38,170 bases of DNA from Mitosporidium daphniae (taxonomy: Eukaryota > Microsporidia). The translations under genes were made by a program, and so were the position numbers. Numbering within the stretch: the first letter of the stretch is position 1; each line of letters starts with the position of its first letter. Location of the stretch: the NCBI RefSeq assembly GCF_000760515.2, contig NW_013546378.1, positions 1-38,170 of the forward strand. Reading direction: 5' to 3'. Positions 19,065 through 28,709 of this stretch are shown piece after piece. Under the pieces are notes generated by a model. The model saw only the letters and a list, made by a program, of their open reading frames with translations. It ran no database searches and had not been told where the DNA came from.

Positions 19065-20135
19065 TTATGCCGCTGGAGCCGCGTACAATCCATCCTCGCA
19101 CGGTAATCGTTTTATAGTGGGTGATTGTTTTACTTCTTCTGCGCGTTTTACAGGTGGTGGCGCTGGACCCGGGTGATCTGCTGGAAACACGTTCCACTTT
19201 TCGTATTTTTCTAACCCTTTTCCCGGTACGCCAAACCTTAAATTACCGTTGCTAGAATCTACAGAGATGACTCTTTTTTCGCCTTTTGCATTAAGCGCAT
19301 TGACAATAAACCCTGATGAAGCCTCAAAGTGAAATATCTGGTTTTTCTGGACAGATGGTGTTCCTATATTCCACGTGACGATGTCATTGCCAGTGTCTAC
19401 GCTTCCACGGATGTCCAAGCATTTACCCATATATTTTTTCGGGACTATGTAAAAGTATCCGGCAGTGTTGCGATCAGGTACAAGGAAAAATAGCTTTGAA
19501 TCATCTGGTGAACCATAAGCTGTGGTCCATGGCTCCGCGTTTGCTTTCGAATCGCCGCTGGTTATGTATCTCTTTGTTTCAGCGTTATAGAGGTATATTA
19601 ACACCGGAATTTGAACAAATGTATGCGCAGGTTTTTCTTTTTTTACGTCAAGAAAGACCTTGTTCTCTTTGATGTATGCAGCTCGGTTATTGTTCTCACA
19701 TTTGCAGATCAGATATCCATCTGATGAGCATTCAAATTGTTGGTTTGCCTGATTGTTGTTAAGATTATAAGTATATACAATCAGGTCTGTTCCAACATTA
19801 CCTCCTTTAGTATCAAGACAAAGGTTGGGTGCGATCACTGTTAAAATTCTTCCGCCAACCCGGAAAAACAGTTGTGACTGAGACAGCGTTGAGTATTCGG
19901 CTATCATTACTTGTTGGGGGGCTGTTGTTGGAGAAGAAAGTACCTTAACCCCTTCCAAGTTCATGCCTGCCTTTATGGCTGAACCTTGATCCTTTTTAGA
20001 CGTATCAAAAACGGCAATATAAAATGCACAACCTTTAGGGGCGTTGCCCTCTGCCATTAGCTGATGCGAAGCACTGGCTGCACATAAGATTATAAACAAA
20101 AGTGATAAGAGTCTCTGTAGCATATGAAAATGCAT
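19065..20135 (-). CDS. Secreted ricin-B-like (beta-trefoil) lectin-fold protein
   Basis: A single exon encodes 356 residues. The N-terminus is a clear signal peptide (MLQRLLSLLFIILCAASAS from the second Met). The rest has the spacing and short motifs of beta-trefoil lectin repeats: NLCLDTKGGNVGTDLIVYTY with NQQFE, MGKCLDIRGSVDTGNDIVTW with NQIFHFE, and a final YEKWNVFP. These are of the 'C-L-D ... G ... W ... Q-x-F/W' type. Predicted role: an extracellular or cell-wall carbohydrate-binding protein. Only the lectin-like fold is visible; there is no enzymatic domain and nothing suggesting a toxin. Secreted lectin-fold proteins recur in endoparasitic fungi, but a host role here is conjecture. 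A Pro-rich, basic tail follows the domain. Confidence 0.75.
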   Translation of the reverse strand: MHFHMLQRLLSLLFIILCAASASHQLMAEGNAPKGCAFYIAVFDTSKKDQGSAIKAGMNLEGVKVLSSPTTAPQQVMIAEYSTLSQSQLFFRVGGRILTVIAPNLCLDTKGGNVGTDLIVYTYNLNNNQANQQFECSSDGYLICKCENNNRAAYIKENKVFLDVKKEKPAHTFVQIPVLIYLYNAETKRYITSGDSKANAEPWTTAYGSPDDSKLFFLVPDRNTAGYFYIVPKKYMGKCLDIRGSVDTGNDIVTWNIGTPSVQKNQIFHFEASSGFIVNALNAKGEKRVISVDSSNGNLRFGVPGKGLEKYEKWNVFPADHPGPAPPPVKRAEEVKQSPTIKRLPCEDGLYAAPAA

Positions 20136-20432
20136 CCCTTGATGCCGAGCTATTTATGTGAATCGAGGTAACACCATATTGGACTGCTGGGGCTCAAATA
20201 AAATGGGCTCAAATTTTCTCGCTTTGATTGGCAGGCCAAACTTTCAATTTAAAATTTACGCCCTAATTTTGTCTCAACAGCAGCAGCAGCGCAAAGTTGG
20301 CACACATTGTCTTACCCTACTGCTAACCCTTTCTTGTAGCTGCTGTTGTTACTGCGGCGTTTACACAAAAGTCGATGAGAACAGCAGGATGTACGTGTGT
20401 TGTTATTGCGGATGACAAGTGATATTTATTGG
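20136..20432. other. Gap between the beta-trefoil gene and SEC24
   Basis: These 297 bp include the upstream region of the 20135 gene (a CATAAATAG TATA-like element at about 20150) and a short CAG run at about 20277-20290. A plus-strand frame with Cys clusters (CCCYCG and CCYCG) reaches 20415 but lacks any support. Confidence 0.4.
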
Positions 20433-23400
20433 TTACATTGGAGAAACTTTGTCCCTCAACAATCCTAGCCACTGCGAAAATCCAACAGCATTCTCTGTCC
20501 TGTCCTCCAATAATCTTTGCAGGAACATCAAGCGAGAATGAGCAAAAAATCCTTGGTTTGGCTTACTCGAGGCAAATATAATGATAGACTTTGCTCCATT
20601 TTCCTGGTCTATTTGTCTGATTAAGGCACAAATGGCGGCCCCAAGCGGCGTGTGGTACTCTTCGGGTTTGTGCGCAACAATTAAACACTACAAAGTAATG
20701 AGGGTCAACCACCCTACCTTTCCGGAACGCATCGAAATGCCAACACCATCCAAAGCTTGCTGAAGGTCATTGGAAACAAGGTCTCCCACCCACAAATATA
20801 ATATTGACGTGCCATCGTCCAACAGATAAACCCCATTTCTTTCAAAGCGTTCTCCACTAAGGGGAACGGGCCAAAACCCACCATGTGACTCGTCATGGTA
20901 GTGCAGCGCATAAATTCTTGGACTGAACAGTTTCGTTGTCTCCATGACAGACATCGTTTCGACCATGCAGAACATGGATGCCCTGATATCTCCTTCGAGA
21001 GTAGGGGTTTGAGTGGTGTCGAAAAAAGTGCCCTGTTTCGACCAAAAGAGCGATCTAATGGCGCCATGGATCAAGAACACAATTGGCTTCAACGCTCTTG
21101 GAAGCGAAATTGATGACGTGGATCGCTCAAGATTTTTGACCGCTTGGAGGATGTCCACTACTTTGCTAAACAAATAGTCCCTAGGATCGTCGTCCGATCT
21201 GTTAGCAAGAGCAATGGCATTTTTTGCGAGAACATTGGCAATCACACTGGCATCGGCAAGACTGACTATTTCAGATGGATTTGAAGAAATAGGCAGGGCC
21301 ATGGTAATGACCCGTATTCTTCTTTCACCCCCGCTGGTTGTATGTAGCAAAGCTGCCTGGATAAAAGCGACCGGACTGGAAAGGCTCTCTTCGATAGAAA
21401 ACTCCACTGAAAAACTGTGCTTTGGATTAAAATTTGGCAATGCCAATAGATCGGTCTGGCGGGTGAAAAAGTTGCCCTTGTAGTTGGAAATGGAAATTCC
21501 TGAAAAATTTATAACACTGATTTCCCACCTCGAGAAGCTCGAACTCGAAGGACGGCCTCCAAACAAAAGGAGGTAGATAAAAAGCAAGACATATCGGATG
21601 AAAACTTGGCTACATCTTCCGAACTATTGCCAGAAAATCCGGGATAGTAATGGAGAGTGCCCCCGGTAACTTTTATCATCGAGCCTAGAAGCGGGTAAAA
21701 AGACCGCATTTACTTAATGAGGAAAGGTCGATTGGCTGAGAGGGGAACAGGAACAAGTCGACACAGATTTGATCCCGGGTGCACTCGACGGCAAATTCTT
21801 TGAAAAACTTGTTTTCCGTTGATAGCTGAAGGACGCCCTAGGAAATCGGGAGCATAGCACTACCTTGATATTTGAGATCACATTGGCAGTGGAAGAAGGC
21901 TCATCACTGAATGAAGACGAGGGAGATAAAAGCCCGGACCCTGAAGACCGCATCCCGGGTCCGATGTTAGTTGGTGTTGTTTGGAAGACAATAATTTTGC
22001 CACCATGGGAGCCCTAGTAAAAATAAAGCACCACATCGATACAATGATTGCGCGCGTAGCCTTTAAAGCAGATCCAAGGCCGCACAGCGGGACCTGAGTG
22101 TTAGAATACATCAGGGGAAGCTTCATAAGCAGCTTTTCGATCTGTGGCCTAAATGATACCAATGGGACCAGCAAATCTTCTGGAGTTGGCAAGAACAAAT
22201 CCTCGACGTCACTAGCAATGATCACCTGTGGATGGTCGTCCGTATCCTAGCATTACGAAGAAGAAGGAGGAACCTTGAAATTGTAATAATGAATAGACTT
22301 GTCAAAAGTAACGAACGAAACCAGTGTGCGCCCATCTTGATTGGGAATTAAATCGAGAGAATCCAAAATAACGCGAGCAACGGTTGCGACCATTCCTTGA
22401 GGTTGAGAATTAAATCCATACCTATCTGAACAGAGGCAAATGAAACGTCAATCAAAAAGCAGTATACATTAGGCTGAGGGGGTCTGATCTACGGTAACGT
22501 ATAAGGGCACCCAACTCGGTACCATGTATTCATCAGGGGCAACATATTCTACCACAGGACAAGAAAGCTCAAAGCGCCCGGCTCGATCAATCGGCCTCTG
22601 AGATGTGGAGTCATAGTCATATTCCAGAGGCACTAAAAATGATACCGCATCAAAAGCATGCCTTCATTCGTCGAGAAACACAAATTGCAGCGATACGAGC
22701 GTAAACTACCATCCACCCACTCCACAAATGGATTTATGTACGTTCGACAGCGCCGACATCTCAGAATTACGCCCTGGACCAAGGGCACAAAGGCGGTCTG
22801 CATAAGCAAATGACAACAAGTTGATCATACCTGTGGATCGGCAGTAATGGGTGGATATGGCGTAAAAGTGACCGCCAAAGGGATTTTTATGCTTTTCGAA
22901 ATGGCTGGTGATGCCGGAAGAGCCTGGATGGTGGCTCTACAAAAAACTGGCGATGCAGAGGGCTAAAAAATGGCAAAGTGATGTTACTTGAATAGAGGGA
23001 CATGATGTCAAAGGAATAAGGGGGACCGATTCGCCCGGAACCTCAACATTTTCCAACTTCAGTATGGAAGGGGATGCATTTGAAGAATATTGCTGCGCAA
23101 TGCTGTGATGCTGAGAACGATATGCAGATGAAGCAGGTTGAGCAGTGAAATTTTCATAGGCAGAAGAATAAGGAGTCGCATATTGTGATTGTTGATGTGC
23201 TTGCTGTTGAGGCTGATATGCAGCCGTGCTATCATGTTGAGGCTGATATGCAGCCGTGTTAGCATGTTGAGAAAAGGATGGTGAAACTGGAGTCTCAATG
23301 CTGGCAGATGAGAAATTTGGTTGGTGATTTGGATATTGCAAAGGAGGCTGTGCAGAATATGATTGAAAACTGGTTCTGGGATCAACATTCTGTGCGTATT

Positions 23401-23728
23401 CCTGCTGCTGAAAAGCTCCTGGCGGCTGATGCTTTGCATACAAAGCCTGCGGGGATTGGGAGCTTGAGTTTTGAGCAGAAACTCGGCCGTATTTTGAAGA
23501 TAGAGAAGAAATCTTGTGTGAACCTGTATTTTCATCGTCGCCCAGCATAGGTGGATCGTTCCATTGCTCGGCCGGATACGTCCTTTCGGGTACGTTTCCG
23601 CCGACAAACCCATAGCTATTTGGCTGTGATGAATGTGCCGCCTGCTGAGGATGGCCTTGCGGGTGCTCATCCTCTGTCGCGTTGGACGAGTAATCGCAGG
23701 TATTCATGTGGAAAGGAAAGGAATCCAT
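20433..23728 (-). CDS. SEC24: COPII coat protein Sec24
   Basis: Twelve exons (ends, minus strand): 23728-22988, 22962-22831, 22797-22662, 22632-22523, 22488-22422, 22395-22274, 22246-22043, 22013-21864, 21837-21714, 21684-21529, 21499-20718 and 20687-20433. They sum to 992 residues. All eleven introns are 25-34 nt. Sec24 picks cargo for ER-to-Golgi vesicles with Sec23. Domains in order: Gln/Pro/Ser-rich N-terminus (about 1-240); zinc finger RCRRCRTYINPF...YRCNLC; trunk (VPLEYDYDSTSQ, VYCFLIDVSF, ASDVEDLFLPTPEDLL, HGGKIIVFQTTP, YYPGF); beta-sandwich (GNFFTRQTDLLALPNF, TSGGERRIRV); helical domain; gelsolin-like end (GVYLLDDGTSILYLWVG, RLLEDRTENAVGF). No conserved block is missing. The third intron uses a GC donor. 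The stop is at 20435-20433. Confidence 0.95.
22633..22661 (-). other. 29-nt GC-AG intron in SEC24
   Basis: On the minus strand the intron begins GCATGC and ends TTTTTAG. Removing it joins CNLCFSTNE to VPLEYDYD, exactly where the Sec24 zinc finger passes into the trunk. No GT nearby gives an open frame. It is the only non-GT donor among the introns I resolved. Confidence 0.8.
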
Positions 23729-24151
23729 GGTGCAAGTAAAATGTTATTCAATCAAATTCAATGTTAAATTGCTTAATTGTTCATGTTCCCACAAGCAAAT
23801 TTTTTCTCAAGTGTTTATAAAATTTACTTTTTCCTTTTGCATTTACTCATCAGTAGGGGTTAATTACCTCACAAATAACCGAATGATGCATTGTGGCATT
23901 TTATCTTTTCGAATGATGCCGTCGAGACAGAGCCGCAACTCTGTTAAGCATTGCTGAGGCACCCTATAAATTTCGCTACCAATTTCAGTGTAACAAAGCT
24001 GGCTAAATTAAGTGCCCATAAAAAGAGTTTGGCACACATTAAGGTATCGTATTAAAAGAGCGCGCGGTCCCATGTATGTCCCCCAGCTAAAAGTGGCGAT
24101 TCTTTCAATTTATAAAATAAGTGTGTCAATAACAAGCTTTTCGCCCCCCCC
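23729..24151. other. Gene-free stretch upstream of SEC24
   Basis: These 423 bp lie between the SEC24 start and the ADA3 stop. They are AT-rich near 23729-23860 (SEC24 promoter side), hold a short direct repeat of CGAATGATGC (about 23880 and 23911), and end in a run of nine C at about 24144-24152. No gene is supported. Confidence 0.45.
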
Positions 24152-25492
24152 CTAAAGTTTCTTTTTCCTTCTTTTCTCTACCTTGGAAGCTTGGTTAGTG
24201 GAATCCACCTGCATCTGATTACCGATGGAGGGGCTTGTTAATAGCCGAGCTAGCGAGGTATGAGATCCTCCTGCTATTCGTTGCAGAAGCGAAAGATGCG
24301 GATGGTTTCCCTTATCAGAGGCAAATCCAAGCGGTTTGGCCATTTGCGACCTTTTGGGGAAATTCGACCCATTAAATGCCCGCATCAGTAGGGCCTTTTT
24401 GTTAAGAACTGACACCAAGGCCGCTGTGGCCGAAGCAGCAGACGGTGAATCTGGAGACGATGCGAGGCGTCGGCTATAGGCCCCCTCTATCCCGCGATTA
24501 AGGTCATCCAACACCCTGTAATATTCGAGAGCTGAAAGATAATTTTCGCCAACCAGAAGCTCGTAGAGCCTTTTTTTTCGCTCTTCGTTTTTCTTTGTGA
24601 TTAGAGCAAGTTCGGACTGGCATTTCCGAAGCGCTGCACAAATTTCGTTTGACGCCTCCTCGTCCGTTATAATTGGCCCGCATATGCCAATCGAGCGCAG
24701 ATCCCATAGAATCCTTTCGCAGAGACCCTCCCATGGCTTTTTCCTTCGATGCATAATTATGTTGTTCGTGGTGGCAAATCGAGGAGTCGGCGCAGAAGTG
24801 CTATTTGCCGATAGCAAATTTACATTGTCGCTTCCCTTTGACTCTTCCATCAGAGAAGACAACAACCTTTCGACTAAATAGTTTGGCGGCACGTTGGATG
24901 ATTCCTTCGCCTCTTGATCTCCCAATGGTGGAATACCGCCCCCAACTGCAGCCAGAGACTTTTCGTTGGTTTCCAGCCAAGTCAGTTCTTCCTCACCGAT
25001 CTCTTTGAAATATCCGCTATTTTCAATGAAAGACCAAAATGCCGAGGGAGAAACAGCGCTTATTGGCTGCTTGCTCTGTAAGTTTGAGTTTCTTTGACGC
25101 GATTGTGACGACGGCCTGGATTTGAAAAGCCGCTTGTGGCCGCTTCCGGAATTGCCGACAGTCAGCGTGCCCAAATCGTCTTGTTCTCCACAAACAATTC
25201 GAAGAGGAAATTCTGACTTGAAAAAGATTTCTTCATACAAGGTGGATTCAAAAGCATTGGGCAATGCTGTTGGCCTTAGCTTTCTCAGTTGCACCAGCAA
25301 TTGGCCGACCATTGCTTTTAATTGAACCTTTAAAACGATCAGCTCGTCTCGAATAGATGAAAGTGGAGCCGAAATTTGATGATCAATGCCGTCTCCAAAG
25401 AGCCGGTCCAAAGAAGGAGCATGTTCCTCCAGTTGCGGCAGCTTTATGAAAAAGTCTGGGGGGCTGCCATCATGATGCTCCTCTTCGTGCAT
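24152..25492 (-). CDS. NGG1: Ada3/Ngg1-like subunit of SAGA-type acetyltransferase complexes
   Basis: A single exon of 446 residues starts at 25492, directly after an AAATTTGTAAATTTTAATTG box. The C-terminal region carries the Ada3 signature: WEGLCERILWDLRSIGI, then SNEICAALRKCQSELALITK, then ENYLSALEYYRVLDDLNRGI and EGAYSRR. This is the helical domain that binds Gcn5/Ada2 in yeast. The N-terminal half is acidic with Leu-rich helices, and the C-terminus ends in a basic tail (KVEKRRKKKL), probably nuclear-localising. It sits 22 bp downstream of the SPC19 stop, on the same strand, so its promoter box lies in the SPC19 3' end. The assignment rests on the C-terminal motif. Confidence 0.75.
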   Translation of the reverse strand: MHEEEHHDGSPPDFFIKLPQLEEHAPSLDRLFGDGIDHQISAPLSSIRDELIVLKVQLKAMVGQLLVQLRKLRPTALPNAFESTLYEEIFFKSEFPLRIVCGEQDDLGTLTVGNSGSGHKRLFKSRPSSQSRQRNSNLQSKQPISAVSPSAFWSFIENSGYFKEIGEEELTWLETNEKSLAAVGGGIPPLGDQEAKESSNVPPNYLVERLLSSLMEESKGSDNVNLLSANSTSAPTPRFATTNNIIMHRRKKPWEGLCERILWDLRSIGICGPIITDEEASNEICAALRKCQSELALITKKNEERKKRLYELLVGENYLSALEYYRVLDDLNRGIEGAYSRRLASSPDSPSAASATAALVSVLNKKALLMRAFNGSNFPKRSQMAKPLGFASDKGNHPHLSLLQRIAGGSHTSLARLLTSPSIGNQMQVDSTNQASKVEKRRKKKL

Positions 25493-25514
25493 AAAGCAAT
25501 TAAAATTTACAAAT

Positions 25515-26025
25515 TTATTCCTCATTTTGATGCAACAATTCATTAAGCTTTGACCTCAGCAAAGCCCTTTTAATGTCCAAAGCGTTGATGAGGTCATTTT
25601 TTCTTGCAATTAAATGCAATTTTAAGCTTTGTCTTTGGCTATCCAAATCCGAAGCCTAACCCTAGTTGTATAACCCTAACCCTACTGCCAATGAAAGGGC
25701 AAGATTTTCTTGGTCAAGCTGTTCGATTTCCTCCTTGGCCTTGTCAATGAGAGCCTTGGCAGGGGTTTCAATCAGAGAATTCCATCGCTCTGAGGCATCT
25801 GCAATTTCCTTCTCAGATACCCAGTCGTGAGTCTACAAAAAGAAAAAGAGATCGCCCAAGGATACCTGAAAGATGCTAAATAGCCTTGGGACCTCTGGAA
25901 TTCTAAAAGGAGCTACCGTTGCGTGTAGCTATGATGAGATAGTGTCTAATGATGGCACCTACATATGTTATCGTGTGAAGCAAGCGGTCCAGGGAAGAAT
26001 GCAGCGACAAAATTGACGAGTCCAT
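25515..26025 (-). CDS. SPC19: Spc19-like subunit of the DASH/Dam1 kinetochore complex
   Basis: Four exons (26025-25963, 25928-25866, 25832-25686, 25655-25515), introns 34, 33 and 30 nt, give 137 residues. The N-terminus MDSSILSLHSSLDRLLHTIT, followed by a short region ending RIPEVPRLFSIFQ, THDWVSEKEIADA and a long coiled coil (IDKAKEEIEQLDQENLAL), follows the Spc19 layout: the paired Ser/Leu helix, 'FPRL...LQT..HFELVSE' and a C-terminal coil. DASH rings couple kinetochores to microtubules and are known mainly from fungi. The raw sequence shows only fragments; splicing is required. It is divergent from RPC25, with only 20 bp between the ATGs. The last intron consists largely of telomere-like repeats. 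Confidence 0.65.
25656..25685 (-). other. Intron built from telomere-like repeats
   Basis: On the minus strand this 30-nt intron of SPC19 begins GTAGGGTTAGGGTTATAC and ends CTAGGGTTAG. Almost all of it is TTAGGG-type sequence; the repeat itself supplies the GT donor and TTAG acceptor. Keeping it in the mRNA would insert a TAG stop, and removing it joins LALSLA to ASDLDSQRQS in one coil. Confidence 0.75.
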
Positions 26026-26045
26026 AAAAATAATTTTTTAAATTA
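26026..26045. promoter_or_regulatory. 20-bp bidirectional start region between SPC19 and RPC25
   Basis: The two divergent ATGs (26025 minus, 26046 plus) are separated by 20 bases, all A or T (AAAAATAATTTTTTAAATTA). Any core promoter must either be this box or lie within the coding sequence of the other gene. Confidence 0.7.
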
Positions 26046-26824
26046 ATGTTCCAGTTGTCGCTCCTTTCAGACTATATTAGTATCAACCCGCGACACCTGC
26101 TCCGCCCCTTTCCCGTGGTTGTCCTTCATGCGCTTCAAAAGAAATATTCGAACAAGGTATGTTCTCTCAAGGTGACATTAAAGATTATCGCCGGACTGGG
26201 TCTTTGTATTTCCATTTTCGATGTCGTTGAAATTAAAGACCCAATAGTCCACATTGGCCAGGGACGCCCCTCCTCATCAGGTTTGTATTTTTAATTAACG
26301 CTGCGAGTGACGTTTAGGGTTGTGATTTTCCATCCCTGGCCTGGGCAAATCATCACTGGACGTGTACGTTCATCCTCCGAAAGGGGGGTTGCTGTCTCGC
26401 TCGGCTTCTTTGAGGATATCTTGATCCCCTCAAGCCACTTTCCGGACTCGTCAGTTTTGTAGTTTTCGTACGAATATATCTATAGTGACGCCTCTGAAAT
26501 GCTTTGGTATTGGGATTATGATGGTTCCAAGTTGTATCTCGAAGCTGGCGCCGCCATACGCCTTCGAATCGTATCGGACTCCTTTTATGAAAACCCTCCA
26601 CTACAAAAAGGTACCCGCTTTTGGCTGGCTATTTTTTAGACCAGCTTTTCGCCAGAAACATGGATCCTAACCCTTCCTCGGCTTCTGAAAAAAGCTCTAT
26701 CTCCAGCATTGATTCCATTCATAGGCCGTCATATTCGATTATTGTATTTAAATTTTTAATTTTTTACCATTAGGGCTCTATCGCCGAAGACGGCCTAGGG
26801 CTAATTTCTTGGTGGAATACTTAA
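26046..26824 (+). CDS. RPC25: RNA polymerase III subunit Rpc25 (RPC8)
   Basis: Six exons (26046-26156, 26184-26280, 26308-26458, 26486-26610, 26640-26743, 26774-26824) with introns 27, 27, 27, 29 and 30 nt give 212 residues, the length of yeast Rpc25. It forms the stalk with Rpc17 and acts in Pol III initiation. The spliced protein follows the family closely: MFQLSLLSDYISINPRHL, KKYSNKIIAGLGLCISIFDV, VTFRVVIFHPWPGQIITGRV, GVAVSLGFFEDILIP, ASEMLWYWDYDGSKLYLE and the final IGSIAEDGLGLISWWNT. The first intron (26157-26183) has no stop and is a multiple of three, but the family join NK|IIAGLGLCI shows it is spliced. The start is fixed by the AT-only spacer to SPC19. Confidence 0.93.
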
Positions 26825-26869
26825 CCCAGCTTGTATTTTTGTAAAATAAAAATTTTAATTTAATTAGCC

Positions 26870-27994
26870 ATGTGTGCAATGGGCGGTGCTCCTTCTCTGC
26901 CACCTGATATGCTGTCAAAAGGAATGCCTATAACTGGAAGGCACAAGATTGATTCGAAAGATTTCGAGCGCTACTTTACAAAAAATATATCGCTACTCGA
27001 CACGCTAGCTAATTTAGAAAAGTGCGTGCTCTTTTTCGAGTGCCTCGGTATTGCGCATCTTTTGCCACAAGACGAACAGATTAGAATTGATAAAGAAAGC
27101 ATCTTTATATCATTTGTTGAACATGAGCATGGATTTTCTGCCATTGAAGCTCTGCCGGAATTTCCTTTCAAGGGAATTCCGGAAGAGTGCTTGAGTGTTT
27201 TATTGAAAACCGATGCCAAAGATCTTTCCCAGTTGGTTATTGTTGGCCTTTTTGTATTCGCCACGGAGTATCCCAAGAATTTGGATCAAATATTTCCTTT
27301 ATACATCAAAATCCTTGAACATTGGGAGCCCGTCGTCAAGGGGTTTGCGGCTTCTGCAATATGCTGGCTGATCCAAATCCTAAGAGAACGATTTAACATT
27401 TGCATTGGAGAGCGATGGGTTTGGGTAATAAATGAGCTGCTTTCAGAATCGCTCCTGCATTATTATGACTCGTTGGATGTGCTTCGCCCAGCATCTCTGC
27501 TTTTCCTTGAGATTAACAGGGAAGATCCTTCTATTTTAGTTGAAAGATTCCTCAACACCATATATGTAGGTTGTGACCGTTATAAGAGCACCGAGTCTTG
27601 GATGATCCACCTTATTTTGGGCCAACTCGAGAATTCCAAAATAGCAACAAAAATCATCCTTCTTCATTGGCCTTCATGGGTGCTTTTCTTCTCCAGAATG
27701 TCTTCAAATACCCCTGCCATCGATGGCGCCGAACATATGGCCGCATTACAAATTTTAGAGATAATCATCCGAACCCCAGATATTGCTCGATTTTTCAAGG
27801 CAAATCCTAAAGAGACCACACGGGTTATCTCCTGGTTAATGATTTGGAACCTCAATGCGAAGGGGCTTAGGAAAGAAATTTCACTCCTCCTACAAAAGCT
27901 AATGGAGGTATCTGCGTTGAATCAGCAGCTTCTGTTTGAGGAAATTGGAAAAATTCATCCATCTTTGTGCCAAAAACTTTCCGAATTATTATGA
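26870..27994 (+). CDS. Alpha-helical HEAT-repeat-like protein, possibly Tti2-like
   Basis: A single exon of 374 residues begins right after an AAATTTTAATTTAATTAGCC box (a second Met follows at codon 4). The chain is almost wholly predicted helical, with repeating hydrophobic/acidic pairs: LYIKILEHWEPVVKGFAASA, LDVLRPASLLFLEI, HMAALQILEIIIRTPDI, KGLRKEISLLLQKLME. This is the appearance of HEAT/ARM solenoids. The arrangement recalls Tti2 of the TTT chaperone complex (Tel2-Tti1-Tti2), but I cannot point to a diagnostic motif, so the name is only a suggestion. It lies 45 bp after RPC25 and converges on RRG7 with 19 bp between stops. Confidence 0.6.
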   Translation: MCAMGGAPSLPPDMLSKGMPITGRHKIDSKDFERYFTKNISLLDTLANLEKCVLFFECLGIAHLLPQDEQIRIDKESIFISFVEHEHGFSAIEALPEFPFKGIPEECLSVLLKTDAKDLSQLVIVGLFVFATEYPKNLDQIFPLYIKILEHWEPVVKGFAASAICWLIQILRERFNICIGERWVWVINELLSESLLHYYDSLDVLRPASLLFLEINREDPSILVERFLNTIYVGCDRYKSTESWMIHLILGQLENSKIATKIILLHWPSWVLFFSRMSSNTPAIDGAEHMAALQILEIIIRTPDIARFFKANPKETTRVISWLMIWNLNAKGLRKEISLLLQKLMEVSALNQQLLFEEIGKIHPSLCQKLSELL

Positions 27995-28013
27995 TGGAAA
28001 ACCCTCATAGAGT

Positions 28014-28652
28014 TCACGTGGGCAGCGGCATCGGCTTTCCTTTATAAAAAAAGACCGGATATGACCGGTCAACACAATGCAACCGATTTACCGTGAATTC
28101 TGGCGCCATGGCTTGCAGCTTCATATTTAAATAAAACGCTTCCAACTCGCCCTGCCAGCTGCTTGTGTTTTCTTGGTCAGATATGGCCATATGAGAAATA
28201 CGGGCATACGCCATCGGCACGGGGGCATGATTAAGTACCTCGGTTGCCTTGCTTGATAATTCTGCATTCGAAATAAACAAAGAGACCAGCGAAAAGATGC
28301 TATTGTGGCCCGACTTTAACATGTGCACTCCAATTAGCTCCCGGACACAATTTGGTCCAATGAGCGATCTTTCGGTGCATTTGCACTGCCCGATCACATC
28401 GAATAGATGAGCCCCGGACAGCGACAAATGGCCACGAAGATCGACACCCTCGTCGCCTGGAGACCCCATTTGTTGTCGCCACGAGAAGCCATAGTTTTTT
28501 AAAATCATCGAAGCATGCTTTTCATATTGCGAGCCCTGAATGCACTGCTTGGGGACACTTGTGGTAATGATTGAGCGAAACGGCGTTCTCATCATAACCA
28601 ATTTGACTGGCAAATGTTGAATTTTATTTGTAACCGTGGATTTTACAAACAT
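28014..28652 (-). CDS. RRG7: Rrg7-like mitochondrial PD-(D/E)XK protein (DUF2034)
   Basis: A single exon; the first ATG is at 28652 (MFVKSTVTNKIQ), giving 212 residues, with Met-Met at 28604 as an alternative. Conserved core: YEKHASMILKNYGFSWRQQ, then GSPGDEGVDLRGHL, FDVIGQCKC and GPNCVRELIGVH. The Glu, Asp and Gln-x-Lys positions are those of restriction-endonuclease-like folds, as in yeast Rrg7, needed for respiratory growth and mitochondrial DNA maintenance. The N-terminus is basic and free of acidic residues for about 30 positions, in keeping with mitochondrial import. It is the last of four tandem minus-strand genes, 57 bp after the TLDc gene stop. Confidence 0.75.
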   Translation of the reverse strand: MFVKSTVTNKIQHLPVKLVMMRTPFRSIITTSVPKQCIQGSQYEKHASMILKNYGFSWRQQMGSPGDEGVDLRGHLSLSGAHLFDVIGQCKCTERSLIGPNCVRELIGVHMLKSGHNSIFSLVSLFISNAELSSKATEVLNHAPVPMAYARISHMAISDQENTSSWQGELEAFYLNMKLQAMAPEFTVNRLHCVDRSYPVFFYKGKPMPLPT

Positions 28653-28709
28653 TGAGCGCAATTTTGTAAACTTCGCATGATTAAAGCGATTGGGAATTTA
28701 TAAAGTGTA

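Noticed and set aside
23278-23550. Plus-strand frame inside SEC24 exon 1
   Set aside because: It lies opposite the Gln/Ser-rich Sec24 N-terminus; no homology and no start box.
26157-26171. 15-nt intron (GTATGT...TCAAG) in RPC25
   Set aside because: The next acceptor gives a 27-nt intron whose join NK|IIAGLGLCI fits the Rpc25 family, while the 15-nt version leaves extra residues.
26315-26325. TTTAGGGTT in RPC25 as another telomere-like element
   Set aside because: It is in coding sequence (TFRVV) and fully explained by conserved residues.
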